Positions 1 through 8,880 of a stretch of 64,000 nucleotides of DNA are shown piece after piece. Under the pieces are notes generated by a model. That model was not told the origin of the DNA and searched no databases. It was given only the letters and a program-made list of their open reading frames with translations. The stretch comes from Brucella intermedia LMG 3301. Lineage in GTDB: Bacteria; Pseudomonadota; Alphaproteobacteria; Rhizobiales; Rhizobiaceae. Positions within the stretch are counted from its first letter, which is position 1. The number at the start of each line of letters is the position of its first letter. The translations under genes and the position numbers were made by a program. Location: contig NZ_ACQA01000002.1 of the NCBI RefSeq assembly GCF_000182645.1, positions 1,731,001 through 1,795,000 on the forward strand, given 5' to 3'.

Positions 1-113
1 CCAAATTAAACACGCTCATGTTAAACGACCGGATATTCGAGACGACTTGCCAACACTCTGGAAGCCATTGGAAAGATTCGCCTATCTTTTTGAGGTTCCT
101 TACCCGCTCGTTT

Positions 114-800
114 TCATTTGCGCTGATCTACCGATTTCATATCGCAGGTCGTGAACTGATTTTCGCAGATCCCGCGGAACCATGCCGCTCCTGTTTTCCG
201 GTCGCCAGTCCCGGTTTGTTGCGAAGATTCCAAAGCATCGTCGACACTGCGAAGGCGATATTCAATCAACAGCCATTCAGCCGAGCAGCCCCTGATGGCC
301 GTAATCTCTGCGACATCGGTAAGCCAGTCATCTCCAAAATCAGCCAGCAAAGCACTATCGGCGACTGGGCGCTCATAACCCAGGGCAGACTGTATACCCA
401 CCTGGGCGAACTCTCCAGATATCCAGCCTTTCTGGTAGAACGCCCGGGATGGCAAAGTTCGCCCATCCTCATCGGATTGCACCGGATCGTAAGCATTTTC
501 TATCTTTAACCACCCAAACCGCGCTTCAACCACATTGAACTCTGTACTAGCCGTGTCGGCATCATCGTTTGTCCCCGACACTGGCAGATGTCCAACTACC
601 TTTGCGGCTGTGCTGGGCTCTGCATGCACTGTGATTGGTGCGTTTGCACGGAAGGAAGTCCATGCACTGAACGCGCATTGCATACGCCCTGCGGGAACTT
701 TCACACTGGAGGCCGCGGCTTCAGGCACAGCATAGGCTGGCTTTGCAAGCGCAGTCAGGAGAGCTGTCGCGCCGAACACCCATTTGGTTGAATTTTTCAA
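114..800 (-). CDS. exported hypothetical protein, SH3-like
   Basis: A 228-residue protein with a clear N-terminal signal peptide (positively charged start MKNSTKW, hydrophobic core, likely cleavage after AKPAYA). The mature part has a stretch resembling bacterial SH3 repeats at about residues 50-130 (ITVHAEPSTAAKVVGHLPV, then GWLKIENAY and KGWISGEF), the spacing seen in SH3b-type periplasmic modules that bind peptidoglycan or protein partners. Several cysteines flank the module. No catalytic motif is visible. It sits alone at the edge of an IS-rich stretch, so its original neighbours are unknown. Export is well supported; function is not assigned. Confidence 0.75.
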   Translation of the reverse strand: MKNSTKWVFGATALLTALAKPAYAVPEAAASSVKVPAGRMQCAFSAWTSFRANAPITVHAEPSTAAKVVGHLPVSGTNDDADTASTEFNVVEARFGWLKIENAYDPVQSDEDGRTLPSRAFYQKGWISGEFAQVGIQSALGYERPVADSALLADFGDDWLTDVAEITAIRGCSAEWLLIEYRLRSVDDALESSQQTGTGDRKTGAAWFRGICENQFTTCDMKSVDQRK

Positions 801-1156
801 GGAACCCTCCTGACAGCATACCTCATAGTAATTCTAAAACAGATTCGCGCGACACTTGGAACCAGAAACGCTATAGTGCGTGAGCGACTACTTAATGGGT
901 TTATCCAGTGGCAAACGAGGAGTTTGTAGAGCGGGAATACTGGTTGCAGTAACGTATTTGTATGGTGTCGCTCATGCGAGCAGCTAACCGTCCGCCCTAT
1001 CAACGCACGTTGGGTTCCCAAGCCATTTATCATGCATCAGCCATCTTGTCGGGTATGTCGAACAAGACAAGAACCTTGCCATATGAACTGCCCCCCATTT
1101 CGACCGGACAGTCGGCATAAGCAGAAAGGCTCAAGCACAGGCTTGGGTATAGGCTT

Positions 1157-1546
1157 ATGTCTAACGAGTATCGACACGTTGAATTGCTGACGGGTGATGT
1201 TCGCCGCAGGCGGTGGACAACCGAGCAAAAGCTGACAATCATTGAGCAGAGTTTCGAACCAGGCGAGACGGTATCGTCCACCGCTCGCCGCCATGGCGTC
1301 GCGCCCAATCTGCTTTATCGGTGGCGCAGGCTCTTGAGCGAGGGAGGTGCTGCAGCTGTGGATTCTGACGAGCCGGTGGTCGGCAATTCGGAAGTGAAGA
1401 AGCTGGAAGATCGCGTCCGCGAGCTGGAGCGCATGCTCGGCCGCAAGACGATGGAGGTCGAAATCCTTCGGGAAGCCTTGTCCAAAGCAGACTCAAAAAA
1501 ACGGATATCGCGGCCGATCTTGTTGCCGAAGGACGGTTCGCGATGA
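1157..1546 (+). CDS. IS3-family transposase OrfA
   Basis: A 129-residue DNA-binding subunit with an N-terminal helix-turn-helix (RRRRWTTEQKLTIIEQS, then VSSTARRHGVAPNLLYRWRR), followed by a leucine-zipper-like coiled coil (VKKLEDRVRELERMLGRK) typical of IS2/IS3 OrfA proteins. Near the end of the frame lies an A7 run (1495-1501). Slipping back one base there enters the OrfB frame without a stop, so a fused OrfAB transposase can be made by -1 programmed frameshifting. OrfA alone usually represses transposition in this family. No inactivating change was seen. Confidence 0.88.
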   Translation: MSNEYRHVELLTGDVRRRRWTTEQKLTIIEQSFEPGETVSSTARRHGVAPNLLYRWRRLLSEGGAAAVDSDEPVVGNSEVKKLEDRVRELERMLGRKTMEVEILREALSKADSKKRISRPILLPKDGSR

Positions 1547-2370
1547 AGGCCGTCGCAGACACGCTGGGCGTATCCCGTTCCAACCTCAACGAGCGGCTGA
1601 AAGGCAGATCGAAGCCGCGCGGCTCCTATCACAAGGCCGAGGATGCAGAGCTTTTGCCCATCATTCGCAGGCTGGTAGATCAAAGGCCAACCTATGGCTA
1701 TCGGCGGATCGCCGCGCTCCTCAATCGCGAAAGGCGAGCCGCCGATAAGCCTGTCATCAACGCCAAACGGGTCCATCGCATCATGGGCAACCACGCCATG
1801 CTGCTGGAAAAGCACACAGCCGTTCGCAAGGGCCGCCTCCACGATGGCAAGGTCATGGTCATGCGCTCCAACCTGCGCTGGTGCTCGGATGGGCTGGAGT
1901 TCACCTGCTGGAACGGCGAGGTCATCCGTCTCGCCTTCATCATCGACGCCTTCGACCGCGAGATCATTGCCTGGACGGCGGTCGCCAACGCGGGCATCTC
2001 CGGCTCAGACGTGCGCGACATGATGCTGGAGGCGGTCGAGAAACGCTTCAATGGAACCAGAGCCCCACATGCAATCGAGCATCTCTCGGACAACGGCTCT
2101 GCTTACACCGCGAGGGACACGAGGCTGTTTGCGCAAGCACTCAATCTGACACCCTGCTTCACGCCGGTCGCCAGCCCGCAGTCGAACGGCATGTCGGAGG
2201 CCTTCGTCAAAACCCTGAAGCGGGATTATATTCGCATCGCAGCACTACCGGACGCAGAAACAGCGCTCCAGTTCATCGACGGATGGATCGAGGACTATAA
2301 TGAAATCCATCCACATTCCGCGCTCAAGATGGCTTCCCCTCGGCAGTTCATCAGGGCTAAATCAAACTAG
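1543..2370 (+). CDS. IS3-family transposase OrfB (DDE integrase domain)
   Basis: Carries the catalytic rve-type DDE domain: W-C-S-D near LRWCSDGLEFTCW (first Asp), LSDNGSAYTA (second Asp) and QSNGMSEAFVKTLKRDY (Glu), ending with the usual HPHSALKMASPRQF motif. The annotated ATG overlaps OrfA, but the frame is open upstream to the A7 slippage site at 1495-1501 (reading TDIAADLVAEGRFA before the ATG). The functional product is therefore probably OrfAB joined by -1 frameshifting. Length and motifs agree with a complete enzyme. Confidence 0.88.
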   Translation: MKAVADTLGVSRSNLNERLKGRSKPRGSYHKAEDAELLPIIRRLVDQRPTYGYRRIAALLNRERRAADKPVINAKRVHRIMGNHAMLLEKHTAVRKGRLHDGKVMVMRSNLRWCSDGLEFTCWNGEVIRLAFIIDAFDREIIAWTAVANAGISGSDVRDMMLEAVEKRFNGTRAPHAIEHLSDNGSAYTARDTRLFAQALNLTPCFTPVASPQSNGMSEAFVKTLKRDYIRIAALPDAETALQFIDGWIEDYNEIHPHSALKMASPRQFIRAKSN

Positions 2371-2666
2371 CCGACCTGTCCGGTGAAATGGGGAGCACTC
2401 CACCATATGCGAAAGTTTCGGAACCGACGTTAGCCTATTGGAAATTTCAATTGTGATCACGGACAAGAGTTTACTGGCCACAGCCTGGCTCAATATGAAG
2501 CTACGATCTGGCGCCGTTACGGGACTATTGTCCAGGGCGGCAGGAAGATGGAGATCAGTCACAATTTTAACGCCCCTCACGGATTTACCGCTACTACATC
2601 ACGTGGACGACGATCAAAAGCGGATATACGTCCAATACGTTTGAAAAAATGCTTACAGCTTAGGCC

Positions 2667-3498
2667 GTGCACTCATAAATAGGCTAGCTATTTGAATGGA
2701 TAGTTATTCAAGGGCCTTGGATTTGGAGGTCTTTGATGTCACGTCGCCGCTATGAACTCACAGAACGAGAATGGTCGATTATTGCACCGCTGTTGCCGAG
2801 CAAACCTCGTGGCGTTCCACGGGTTGATGATCGCATGGTTCTCAACGGGATCCTGTGGCGCTTCCGCACCGGGTCATCATGGTCAGAAATCCCTGAACGC
2901 TATGGTATTGCAACGACCTGCTACAACCGTTTCGTTCGCTGGCGTCGTTCCGGTGTCTGGGATCGGCTTCTTGAGGCTGTCTCTGAGGCCTATGATGGCG
3001 ACATCGTGATGATCGACAGCACCTGTGTTCGTGTTCACCAGCACGGAGCCACAGGAAAAAAGGGGATGCCGACGATGGTTGCATGGGACGTTCCCGCGGC
3101 GGCCTCACAAGCAAAATCCACGCGATTGTTGATGCAGAAGGCCGTCCGATCAATCTTTGCCTGACCGGCGGACAGGTTGCAGATTGCTCTCAGGCCGAGG
3201 GCCTCATTGAACGCATCAAAGCAGGCGGCACCCTGCTTGCGGACAAGGCCTATGATACCGATGCTATCCGGAAGACAACAGCAGAACGAAAAATCTGGGC
3301 CAATATTCCTCCCAAATCCAACCGTAAGGACGTCTTTGCGTTCTCGCCATGGGTATATCGCCAGAGAAACCTGGTCGAGCGCTTCTTTAATCGCACTATC
3401 GTGGCATCGCCACGCGTTACGACAAGAACCCGGACAATTTCCTCGCTGCTGTCAAACTGATCGCTGTCCGCATCTGGTGCATCAGTTTATGAGTCTAC
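2667..3498 (+). mobile_element. IS5-family (IS427-type) insertion sequence, decayed
   Basis: About 0.83 kb. The terminal repeats share the core ACTCATAAA (2671-2679) and its complement TTTATGAGT (3486-3494); the outer boundaries are approximate. It encodes a two-frame transposase with an A6G slippage site, the usual IS427-group arrangement, but the second frame carries a small out-of-frame deletion near its end. It abuts the IS701-family element, whose left repeat starts only a few bases further on. Confidence 0.75.
2736..3492 (+). pseudogene. IS5-family IS427-group transposase, frameshifted
   Basis: The first frame (start at 2736 behind TTGGAGG) has the N-terminal domain YELTEREWSIIAPLLP and the catalytic block MIDSTCVRVHQHGATG. 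A6 followed by GGGG at 3056-3065 allows -1 slippage into the second frame, giving the hallmark MGRSRGGLTSKIHA and later DKAYD and the RNLVERFFN motif. After FFNR the frame is lost: the expected HYRGIATRYDKNPDNF sequence continues in the +1 frame to a stop at 3490-3492. This implies a deletion of a few bases near 3396. The slippage is programmed; the later shift is damage. Probably inactive. Confidence 0.8.
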
Positions 3499-3505
3499 GC
3501 TGTAA

Positions 3506-4936
3506 CACTACTTTGGCAGATTGATTATTTAGGGCTTCCCTCCGCGGAGTTTCGGTGATTCATAAGAAACCAGCTTTTGAAGGGAGCTGGTGATGAATGC
3601 TGATTTGATGGACGACCTGGAGCACTGGCTTCAGCCATTTTTGGCGGGTCTTTCGCATCGAGCCCGACGCAGGATGTGTCCGCTTTACATTGCGGGACTG
3701 ATTGGGCCAGGCGACCGTAAGAGCGTGCAACCGATGGCCGCGCGCGCAGAGGATGTCGGCTACGATCAGCTTCATCATTTTGTTGCGGCCGGGGTTTGGG
3801 ACAGCTCTCCGCTGGAGGCCGCGCTACTGAAGGAAGCAGATCGCCTGGTCGGCGATCAGGCGGGCTTTCTCGTCATCGACGACACAGCATTACCGAAGAA
3901 GGGACAATATTCAGTTGGCGTCGCGCCGCAATACGCTTCGTCGCTTGGCAAGACATCCAATTGCTAGTCACCGGTGTCTGTGACCCTGGCCTCGCGCGAA
4001 GTGCCCGTGATGGTGGGCCTTCGGCTCTTCCTGCCCGACACATGGACGAATGATCCTGAGCGGATGAAGCGGGCGCGCGTCCCGAAGGATCGACAGGTCG
4101 CTCTTACAAAGCCGGAGATCGCCATCGAAGAGATTGATCGTGTCATCGCTTCAGGCTCTCGTTTTGGCTGTGTGCTTGCTGACGCGGGCTACGGGTCGAG
4201 CAGCGCTTTTCGTCAAGCTCTGAGTGAGCGCGGTTTGCTGTGGGCAGTCGGATTATCGCGGCGTCAAAACGTATATCCGGCCGATGTTGATCTGATCTTC
4301 CCGGTGGCGACTAGCGGCAGGCGCCGTCAATATCACATCCCGGACCAGCCGCCGGTCTCTGCCGAGGCGATGCTGTCTGGCGAGAAATGGCACAAGATAA
4401 GCTGGCGGCGTGGCACTAAAGGCCGGCTGACATGCTTGTTTGCGGCTCGACGTGTCCGCGTTGCGGATGGTCATAAGCACCGGATGCTCGACAATCGCAT
4501 GCAATGCATGCCAGGCGAGGAGATCTGGCTCGTCGGCGAACGCCGGTCGACTAGCGAACAAAAATACTATGTGTCCAACTTACCATCCGATACGAGCCTC
4601 AAGATACTTGCCGCCACGGTTAAGGCCAGATGGATCTGTGAACAGGCACATCAGCAATTGAAGGAAGAGCTCGGTCTCGACCACTTCGAAGGTCGATCAT
4701 GGACTGGATTACATAGACACGCCTTGATGACCATGATCGCCTACGCCTTTCTCCAAGCCCGCCGCCTTAAAGCTGCGGGACGGAAAAAAAAGTGTCGGCG
4801 GTCCACCGCCACAACCGAGCATGCCAGCGGTTAGACAAGCCATTCTCGACCTCTTCATGCGGTCGCCACCCGGCAGATGCCCGCACCGTCAGAAGCTGCT
4901 GGCACACGCCCGAGAATCTAAACTGCCAAATTAGTG
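3506..4936 (+). mobile_element. IS701-family insertion sequence, decayed
   Basis: About 1.43 kb with imperfect inverted repeats. The left end reads CACTACTTTGGCAGATTGAT from 3506; the right end, on the complement from 4936, reads CACTAATTTGGCAGTTTAGA. The flanks are GTAA on the left and CTAA on the right, close to the 4-bp YTAR duplications of this family but not identical. It contains one transposase gene broken by an in-frame stop and a homopolymer frameshift. Confidence 0.8.
3593..4934 (+). pseudogene. IS701-family transposase, nonsense plus frameshift
   Basis: DDE transposase with N-terminal LEHWLQPFLAGLSHRARR, first catalytic Asp in VIDDTALPKKG, second in LADAGYGSSSAF, and Glu in WICEQAHQQLKEELGLDHFE. 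The frame is continuous except for an amber codon at 3965-3967, after GKTSNC, where CAG is expected; the reading frame is the same on both sides. At 4790-4797 an A8 run (probably ancestrally A7) shifts the C-terminus. In the other frame the expected tail (PSMPAVRQAILDLF, KLLAHARE) continues to a stop inside the right repeat at 4932-4934. Two independent lesions argue for a dead copy. Confidence 0.82.
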
Positions 4937-5118
4937 CTAATCAATTGAGCGTAATGGGCCCCAATAGTCGGGAGAAAACTCCACCTGAATTATCGAGTGT
5001 GACGATATATTCGTTGATCCATGAAATACGGTTGATCTTCACCCCGAAATAGTGTGGATTTGCTCGGAAAACGATCATTGAATTTTGGAATTATTCGTAA
5101 GGTACGGAGCTCGCAAAA

Positions 5119-5718
5119 ATGTTTTCCAGGAACCGCTTAAGCGCCATTTCTTGCGGATTAATTTCGTCGATATTTTTATTTTCCCATTCTATGGCCGGGG
5201 CGAGTGAAACAGGCGATCTGTCCAGCCGTGACAGGACGGATTTATTGCAATCTGCTGGCATAGATTGCGGCGCAAAGGGAAACGGCGATTGCGTTGCTGG
5301 CAATACTGAGCGCGGCGACTATTACGATGTGCGTGTTTATGGCGATTGTGCAAAGGCAGCCTATTTTGGCAGAACCAACGACAAATCCACTTCCCTGAGA
5401 AAAGATGTTGCCACCACTGGTACCGAGGGGAAGACTGAAGGAGAATTAGCACCAAATCAACTGGTCTGTATCAGAGCCGCTGCACAGGTAGGAATGCACG
5501 AGACGGAATACTTTGTCATGGCACTCCCGATGGACTACGGACCAGAATGCAAAGGTGGAGAGCTATGCAAAAAGCCTGCGCCACTGCCAACCAGATACCA
5601 GTCAATTATGGCCAAGTGCCGCCAGGACAGTATCAAAGGCTACATTGATTGCCCACAGGGATGGGTTTTCGCAGATGATATGGAAGCTTATTCAAATGGG
5701 CTGTCCGGTGAAGAGTAG
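5119..5718 (+). CDS. exported cysteine-rich hypothetical protein
   Basis: A 199-residue protein with a hydrophobic N-terminal segment (SAISCGLISSIFLFSHSMAGA) consistent with a signal peptide. The mature part has many cysteines spread along its length (for example GIDCGAKGNGDCVAGN, YGDCAKA, LVCIRA, GPECKGGELCKK, AKCRQ, YIDCPQGW), as expected for a disulfide-stabilised periplasmic or surface protein. No recognised enzyme motif. It is followed with overlap by a 48-residue frame and then an Imm11-type immunity gene, so it may have belonged to a polymorphic toxin or periplasmic immunity island. Family not recognised. Confidence 0.7.
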   Translation: MFSRNRLSAISCGLISSIFLFSHSMAGASETGDLSSRDRTDLLQSAGIDCGAKGNGDCVAGNTERGDYYDVRVYGDCAKAAYFGRTNDKSTSLRKDVATTGTEGKTEGELAPNQLVCIRAAAQVGMHETEYFVMALPMDYGPECKGGELCKKPAPLPTRYQSIMAKCRQDSIKGYIDCPQGWVFADDMEAYSNGLSGEE

Positions 5719-5842
5719 ATATCGTCCTATCGTTCACTACAGGGACGACGAGCTTGAAAAGCAGCTTCCAAGTTGTGTCGTGGACGAATTGGTCGATGTA
5801 CTGAACGAAGCTCGATTCAAACTGCTTTTTGAAGGGAAGTAA
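5696..5842 (+). CDS. small hypothetical protein (48 aa)
   Basis: ATG at 5696 preceded by GGAAG about 10 bases upstream, overlapping the 3' end of the preceding gene by 23 bases. The product is acidic (RDDELEKQLPSCVVDELVDV) with an amphipathic C-terminal half ending LFEGK. It ends 12 bases before the next possible coding frame. Gene spacing and ribosome site suggest it is translated; it might also be the preserved tail of a larger lost protein. No family recognised. Confidence 0.4.
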   Translation: MGCPVKSRYRPIVHYRDDELEKQLPSCVVDELVDVLNEARFKLLFEGK

Positions 5843-5884
5843 TGAGCTGAGGCAATGCTTTCCCGTTCTGCCCCCGCAATTATG

Positions 5885-6547
5885 ATGGAAGCCACCGTGA
5901 CCCAACCGACCGCCATTGAAATTTCAGCCGAAGTCGCGCCTCATAAGGGCGAATTTTTTCTGGTCGACACCAGCTTCCTGGGTAAGGGCAGGGTTCCCGG
6001 CATAGAAATCGCCAACGAAGAGAAGCTGATCCAACCGGGGATGAATGTCGTCTTGCGTCCTAACGGAATGCCAGATCAGTATCCAGAGCGTCCTCACCTG
6101 GTTCATGTACCGGAGAAGGGCGGAATGCCACGCGATCTGGAAGAACTCGCTGGCATATGGATTGTGTCGGAGCCTTTGAAGCAACTGTTTGAGCAGATGG
6201 ACGCCGAGGCGTTTGCATTTGTGGCATGCGAATTCAGCCTTGCTGACGGGAACCCCGGCCCTCCGTACTACCTGGGCGATGTGCTGCGCAGAGTCGATGC
6301 CGTGGATGAAGCATCCTCTCGCGTGAGGATCAGGCTCGACCACAACTATCAGACCGGCGAGGACGAGAAACTTTATAGCCTGGTCGGCGGAGCCAGCCTG
6401 GTGTTCAAACAGGATGTTTTGGGAGATGCCCATATCTTCCGCCAGGATCGTATGGGAGCACCTCCCATATGCAACCGCGCGATGTTTGATGCGTTGAGTG
6501 CGGCCAACTTCTCCGGCGTGCGGCTACGCGATGTAGCCGACATCTAA
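5885..6547 (+). CDS. Imm11-type (DUF1629) immunity protein, orphan
   Basis: The C-terminal half matches the Imm11/DUF1629 pattern: a conserved LVGGASLVFKQDVLGDAHIF block, then RQDRMGAPPICNRAMFDALS and the closing GVRLRDVADI. Members are cytosolic immunity proteins paired with toxin tips of polymorphic or contact-dependent toxins. Two N-terminal starts are possible: an upstream ATG at 5855, or the ATG at 5885 (MEATVTQPT) used here. No intact toxin gene lies next to it; the sequence after its stop is interrupted within 150 bases by an IS6 element. Family assignment is from remembered motifs and is fairly secure. Confidence 0.75.
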   Translation: MEATVTQPTAIEISAEVAPHKGEFFLVDTSFLGKGRVPGIEIANEEKLIQPGMNVVLRPNGMPDQYPERPHLVHVPEKGGMPRDLEELAGIWIVSEPLKQLFEQMDAEAFAFVACEFSLADGNPGPPYYLGDVLRRVDAVDEASSRVRIRLDHNYQTGEDEKLYSLVGGASLVFKQDVLGDAHIFRQDRMGAPPICNRAMFDALSAANFSGVRLRDVADI

Positions 6548-6697
6548 GAAGAGTCACTTCAGCCGGATTCCTGAATTGGGCTGTGCGCATATCCTACACA
6601 AGTGTCGTGCAGCTCCATCTGTCCGGCCACAGTTCCGAGCACGTCGCCGTGGGCAACTTCTACGGCCATGTCACCTCGCTCGGGACCATGGAAAACG
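6548..6697 (+). other. possible coding fragment cut by IS6 element
   Basis: One frame is open from before 6550 to the left edge of the IS6 element and reads a plausible protein segment including VVQLHLSGHSSEHVAVGN and FYGHVTSLGTMENG. No start codon or ribosome site is clear and no family is recognised. It may be the truncated end of a gene interrupted by the insertion. Confidence 0.3.
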
Positions 6698-7511
6698 GGC
6701 ACTGTAACATTAACTTTGTTTTAAAGCTCAGCGGTGGATAAGATGGCATGCACGACCGTCGCTCCTCGCTTTACCACCGTCACCGCTTTCAGCCTGACAT
6801 TATCGCTGAAACTGTGTGGCGGTATTTCCGGTTTCCGCTGAGCTTTCGCATGGTCGAAGACATGCTGGCATACCGAGGGATTATCGTCACCCATAAAAGT
6901 GCGCGAGTGGGCTGAAAAGTTTGGACGAGCCTATGCCAATACAATCCGTCGCCGCATACCGCGTCTTGGTGACAAATGGCATCTCGATGAGGCTGTCGTG
7001 ACGATTAATGGTGAACGCCACTTTCTGTGGCGCGCCGTTGATCAGGATGGCTTTGTGCTGGAAGTACTGGTCCAGAAACGCCGCGATACTAGAGCCGCGA
7101 GGCGTTTCATTCGGAAGTTGCTGTCGGGTCTGGGCGCCGTTCCCCGCGTCATGGTCACCGATAAGCTCGGCTCTTATGGTGCCGCCAACCGCAAGATCGG
7201 TCTCACGCTCTGTGATCATCGCCAGCACAAGGGCTTGAACAATAGGGCCGAGAATTCGCATCAATCCACACGACGACGAGAACGGGGCATGAAGCGTTTC
7301 AAGTCAGCTCGACATGTACATAGGTTCGCTTCGATACACGATCCAATTTACAATCTTTACTACTTTCCCCGCAACAAATTCAACGCCGCTGATCATCGGT
7401 TATTGAGACAAGCCGCCAACACTGTTTGGCACGATATCGCTGGCCTGTAATCCGCTTAAAACGCCATCAAAGGCCAGGATATGTCCGTAGGCAGGTTAAC
7501 GTAACGGTGCC
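6698..7511 (+). mobile_element. IS6-family insertion sequence
   Basis: 814 bp bounded by inverted repeats starting GGCACTGTAACATTAAC at 6698 and, on the complement, GGCACCGTTACGTTAAC inward from 7511. The GGCACTGT-type end and the element size are typical of the IS6/IS26 family. The 8 bases on either side (GGAAAACG and AGCGTGGC) do not match, so there is no target duplication; this suggests recombination or deletion next to the element after insertion. Confidence 0.85.
6748..7450 (+). pseudogene. IS6-family transposase, frameshifted
   Basis: The N-terminal part (HRHRFQPDIIAETVWRYFRF, then LSFRMVEDMLAYRGIIVTHK) is in one frame and the remainder (REWAEKFGRAYAN, WHLDEAVVTINGERHFLWRA with the first Asp, VTDKLGSYGAA with the second, NNRAENSHQSTRRRE with the Glu) in another. 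The shift lies at about 6893-6899, where the expected HK-x-V-REW join is missing bases. All three catalytic residues survive downstream, but a full-length product cannot be made without frameshifting. Confidence 0.8.
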
Positions 7512-7705
7512 AGCGTGGCGTGTGAAAGCCGTAATTGAGAGGCCTGACACACGACCGCAACCGATCGCATATTCATGACTTCAAGAATCTTCTTGCATAA
7601 CCGGGGGCATCCACACATGACCCCTTGCCGCGTCCGCCGCGATCTCTTATTTTCGCCACCGTTAGACACAACGCTTGCTTTGCCTTGGGCGTATGGAGGG
7701 TTTAA

Positions 7706-8179
7706 ATGAGACGGCAATATTACGGCCTGATCCACGCGGGAATCGTCGGTCTGCTTTGGAGCCTCCCGGCTCAGGCACAGGAAATGACCTGGCAGCAGCG
7801 CGACAGCGAAGGGATGATCTTCCTCGCCTACGAGGTTCCCGAAACCAGCGATCAGGTCCTCGTGCTGACCTGCGACACCAAATCCCGCCAGTTCGCGCTC
7901 CACTACCAGGATGATCGAGACCGTGTGCACGACGGTATGAAGGCCGACGTGGTGTTCGCTTCCGAGGCCGGACAGAAATCCCTTGAGATGCTGGCCGAGA
8001 AACAGGAGCTGGGCGACCAGGTCATCCTACGTGCGGAAACGCCGCTCGACGCGCCGATGCGCGCCGTCTTGAACGGGACCCAGCTGCGCGTCACGTTGTC
8101 GGATGCCACCGAGAACATACCTTTAGCCGCCGCCCAATCCGGCGTGACCGCACTCGCTGCCGGTTGCGGTGTTGATTGA
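7706..8179 (+). CDS. exported hypothetical protein, 157 aa
   Basis: Signal peptide with hydrophobic core GLIHAGIVGLLWSLPAQAQ and likely cleavage after AQA. The mature part is a small soluble domain with two cysteines (VLTCDTKS and AAGCGVD) that could form a disulfide. The ATG follows a GGAGGG ribosome site at about 7694-7699. Its stop codon coincides with the left edge of a truncated IS66 transposase, so the natural C-terminus might be slightly altered, although the terminal cysteine suggests it is complete. Not assigned to a known family. Confidence 0.65.
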   Translation: MRRQYYGLIHAGIVGLLWSLPAQAQEMTWQQRDSEGMIFLAYEVPETSDQVLVLTCDTKSRQFALHYQDDRDRVHDGMKADVVFASEAGQKSLEMLAEKQELGDQVILRAETPLDAPMRAVLNGTQLRVTLSDATENIPLAAAQSGVTALAAGCGVD

Positions 8180-8829
8180 CCGCAGATGGCATCCTGCAGG
8201 TAGACGGCTACAGTGGATATCGCCCGCTCGCGGCAAAGAACACCGTGTCGCTGGCCTTCTGCTGGTCCCACGTTCGACGCCGCTTCTATGAGCTTGCTGC
8301 CGCTGGTCCGGCACCCATCGCCAGCGAGGCGCTGCGACGCATCGGCGAACTTTACAGGATCGAAGAAGAGATACGTGGCGGGCCCCACGAGGAGCGTCGT
8401 GTCGCCCGTCAGGAAAAAAGTCGTCCGATTACCGACAGCCTCGCTCCCTGGCTGCGTGAACAACTCGGCTACATCAGCCAGAAGACAAAACTCGCCGAAG
8501 CAATCCGCTATGCCTTGTCACGCTGGGACGGCTTGACCCGCTTCATCGACGATGGCCGGATCGAGATCGATTCCAACGTCGTCGAACGGTCAATCAGGCC
8601 AATTGCCCTCAATCGCAAAAATGCGCTATTTGCCGGTTCTGACGCCGGAGCCGAACACTGGGCGACTATCGCCTCGCTCATCGAGACGGCAAAGCTCAAC
8701 AATGTCGAGCCACTGGCCTATCTCTCAGACGTCCTCACCAAGATCGTCAACAATCATCCAAATAGCCAGATCGACGACCTGCTGCCTTGGGCCTATGCCG
8801 CAACGCACGATCTCAAAGCCGTGGCCTGA
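8176..8829 (+). pseudogene. IS66-family transposase TnpC, C-terminal fragment
   Basis: About 217 residues of the catalytic C-terminus of an IS66 transposase: GILQVDGYSGYRPLA with a catalytic Asp, AFCWSHVRRRFYELA, then IEIDSNVVERSIRPIALNRK with the Glu, and LIETAKLNNVEPLAYL. The N-terminal half and the tnpA/tnpB genes are absent; the fragment begins abruptly at the end of the previous gene. A terminal-repeat-like sequence (complement GTAAGCGCTG) ends at 8842. The left part was probably lost by deletion. Confidence 0.85.
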
Positions 8830-8842
8830 AAACAGCGCTTAC
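8829..8842 (+). repeat. right terminal repeat of IS66 remnant
   Basis: The sequence CAGCGCTTAC ends at 8842; its complement GTAAGCGCTG fits the GTAA-starting terminal repeats of IS66-family elements. It lies directly after the TnpC fragment stop, marking the likely right end. Confidence 0.55.
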
Positions 8843-8880
8843 CCTGGAGCATGTAGACGGCAACAAGCAGCAGCAACCCG

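Larger units (their letters stand above)
1089..2397 (+). mobile_element. IS3-family insertion sequence (IS2-type), apparently intact
   Basis: About 1.3 kb bounded by imperfect terminal inverted repeats of about 28 bp. The left end starts TGCCCCCCATTTC at 1089 and the right end reads, on the complement, TGCTCCCCATTTC inward from 2397. Both repeats continue with an ACCGGACAG core and end in TCGGC. It contains two overlapping transposase frames with an A7 slippage run. No clear direct target repeat is visible next to the ends; the hexamer CATATG occurs near both ends but may be chance. Family assignment rests on the OrfA/OrfB architecture and the DDE domain. Confidence 0.85.

Noticed and set aside
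1079..2409. CATATG near both ends of the IS3 element as a target-site duplication
   Set aside because: The copies lie at different distances from the two terminal repeats and the hexamer is palindromic, so a chance match is likely.
2398..2666. Possible gene between the IS3 and IS427-type elements
   Set aside because: A 68-codon frame is present but without ribosome site or motif; it is probably residual DNA between insertions.
5924..6433. Antisense frame opposite the Imm11-type gene
   Set aside because: The plus-strand product has clear Imm11 motifs; the antisense product has none.
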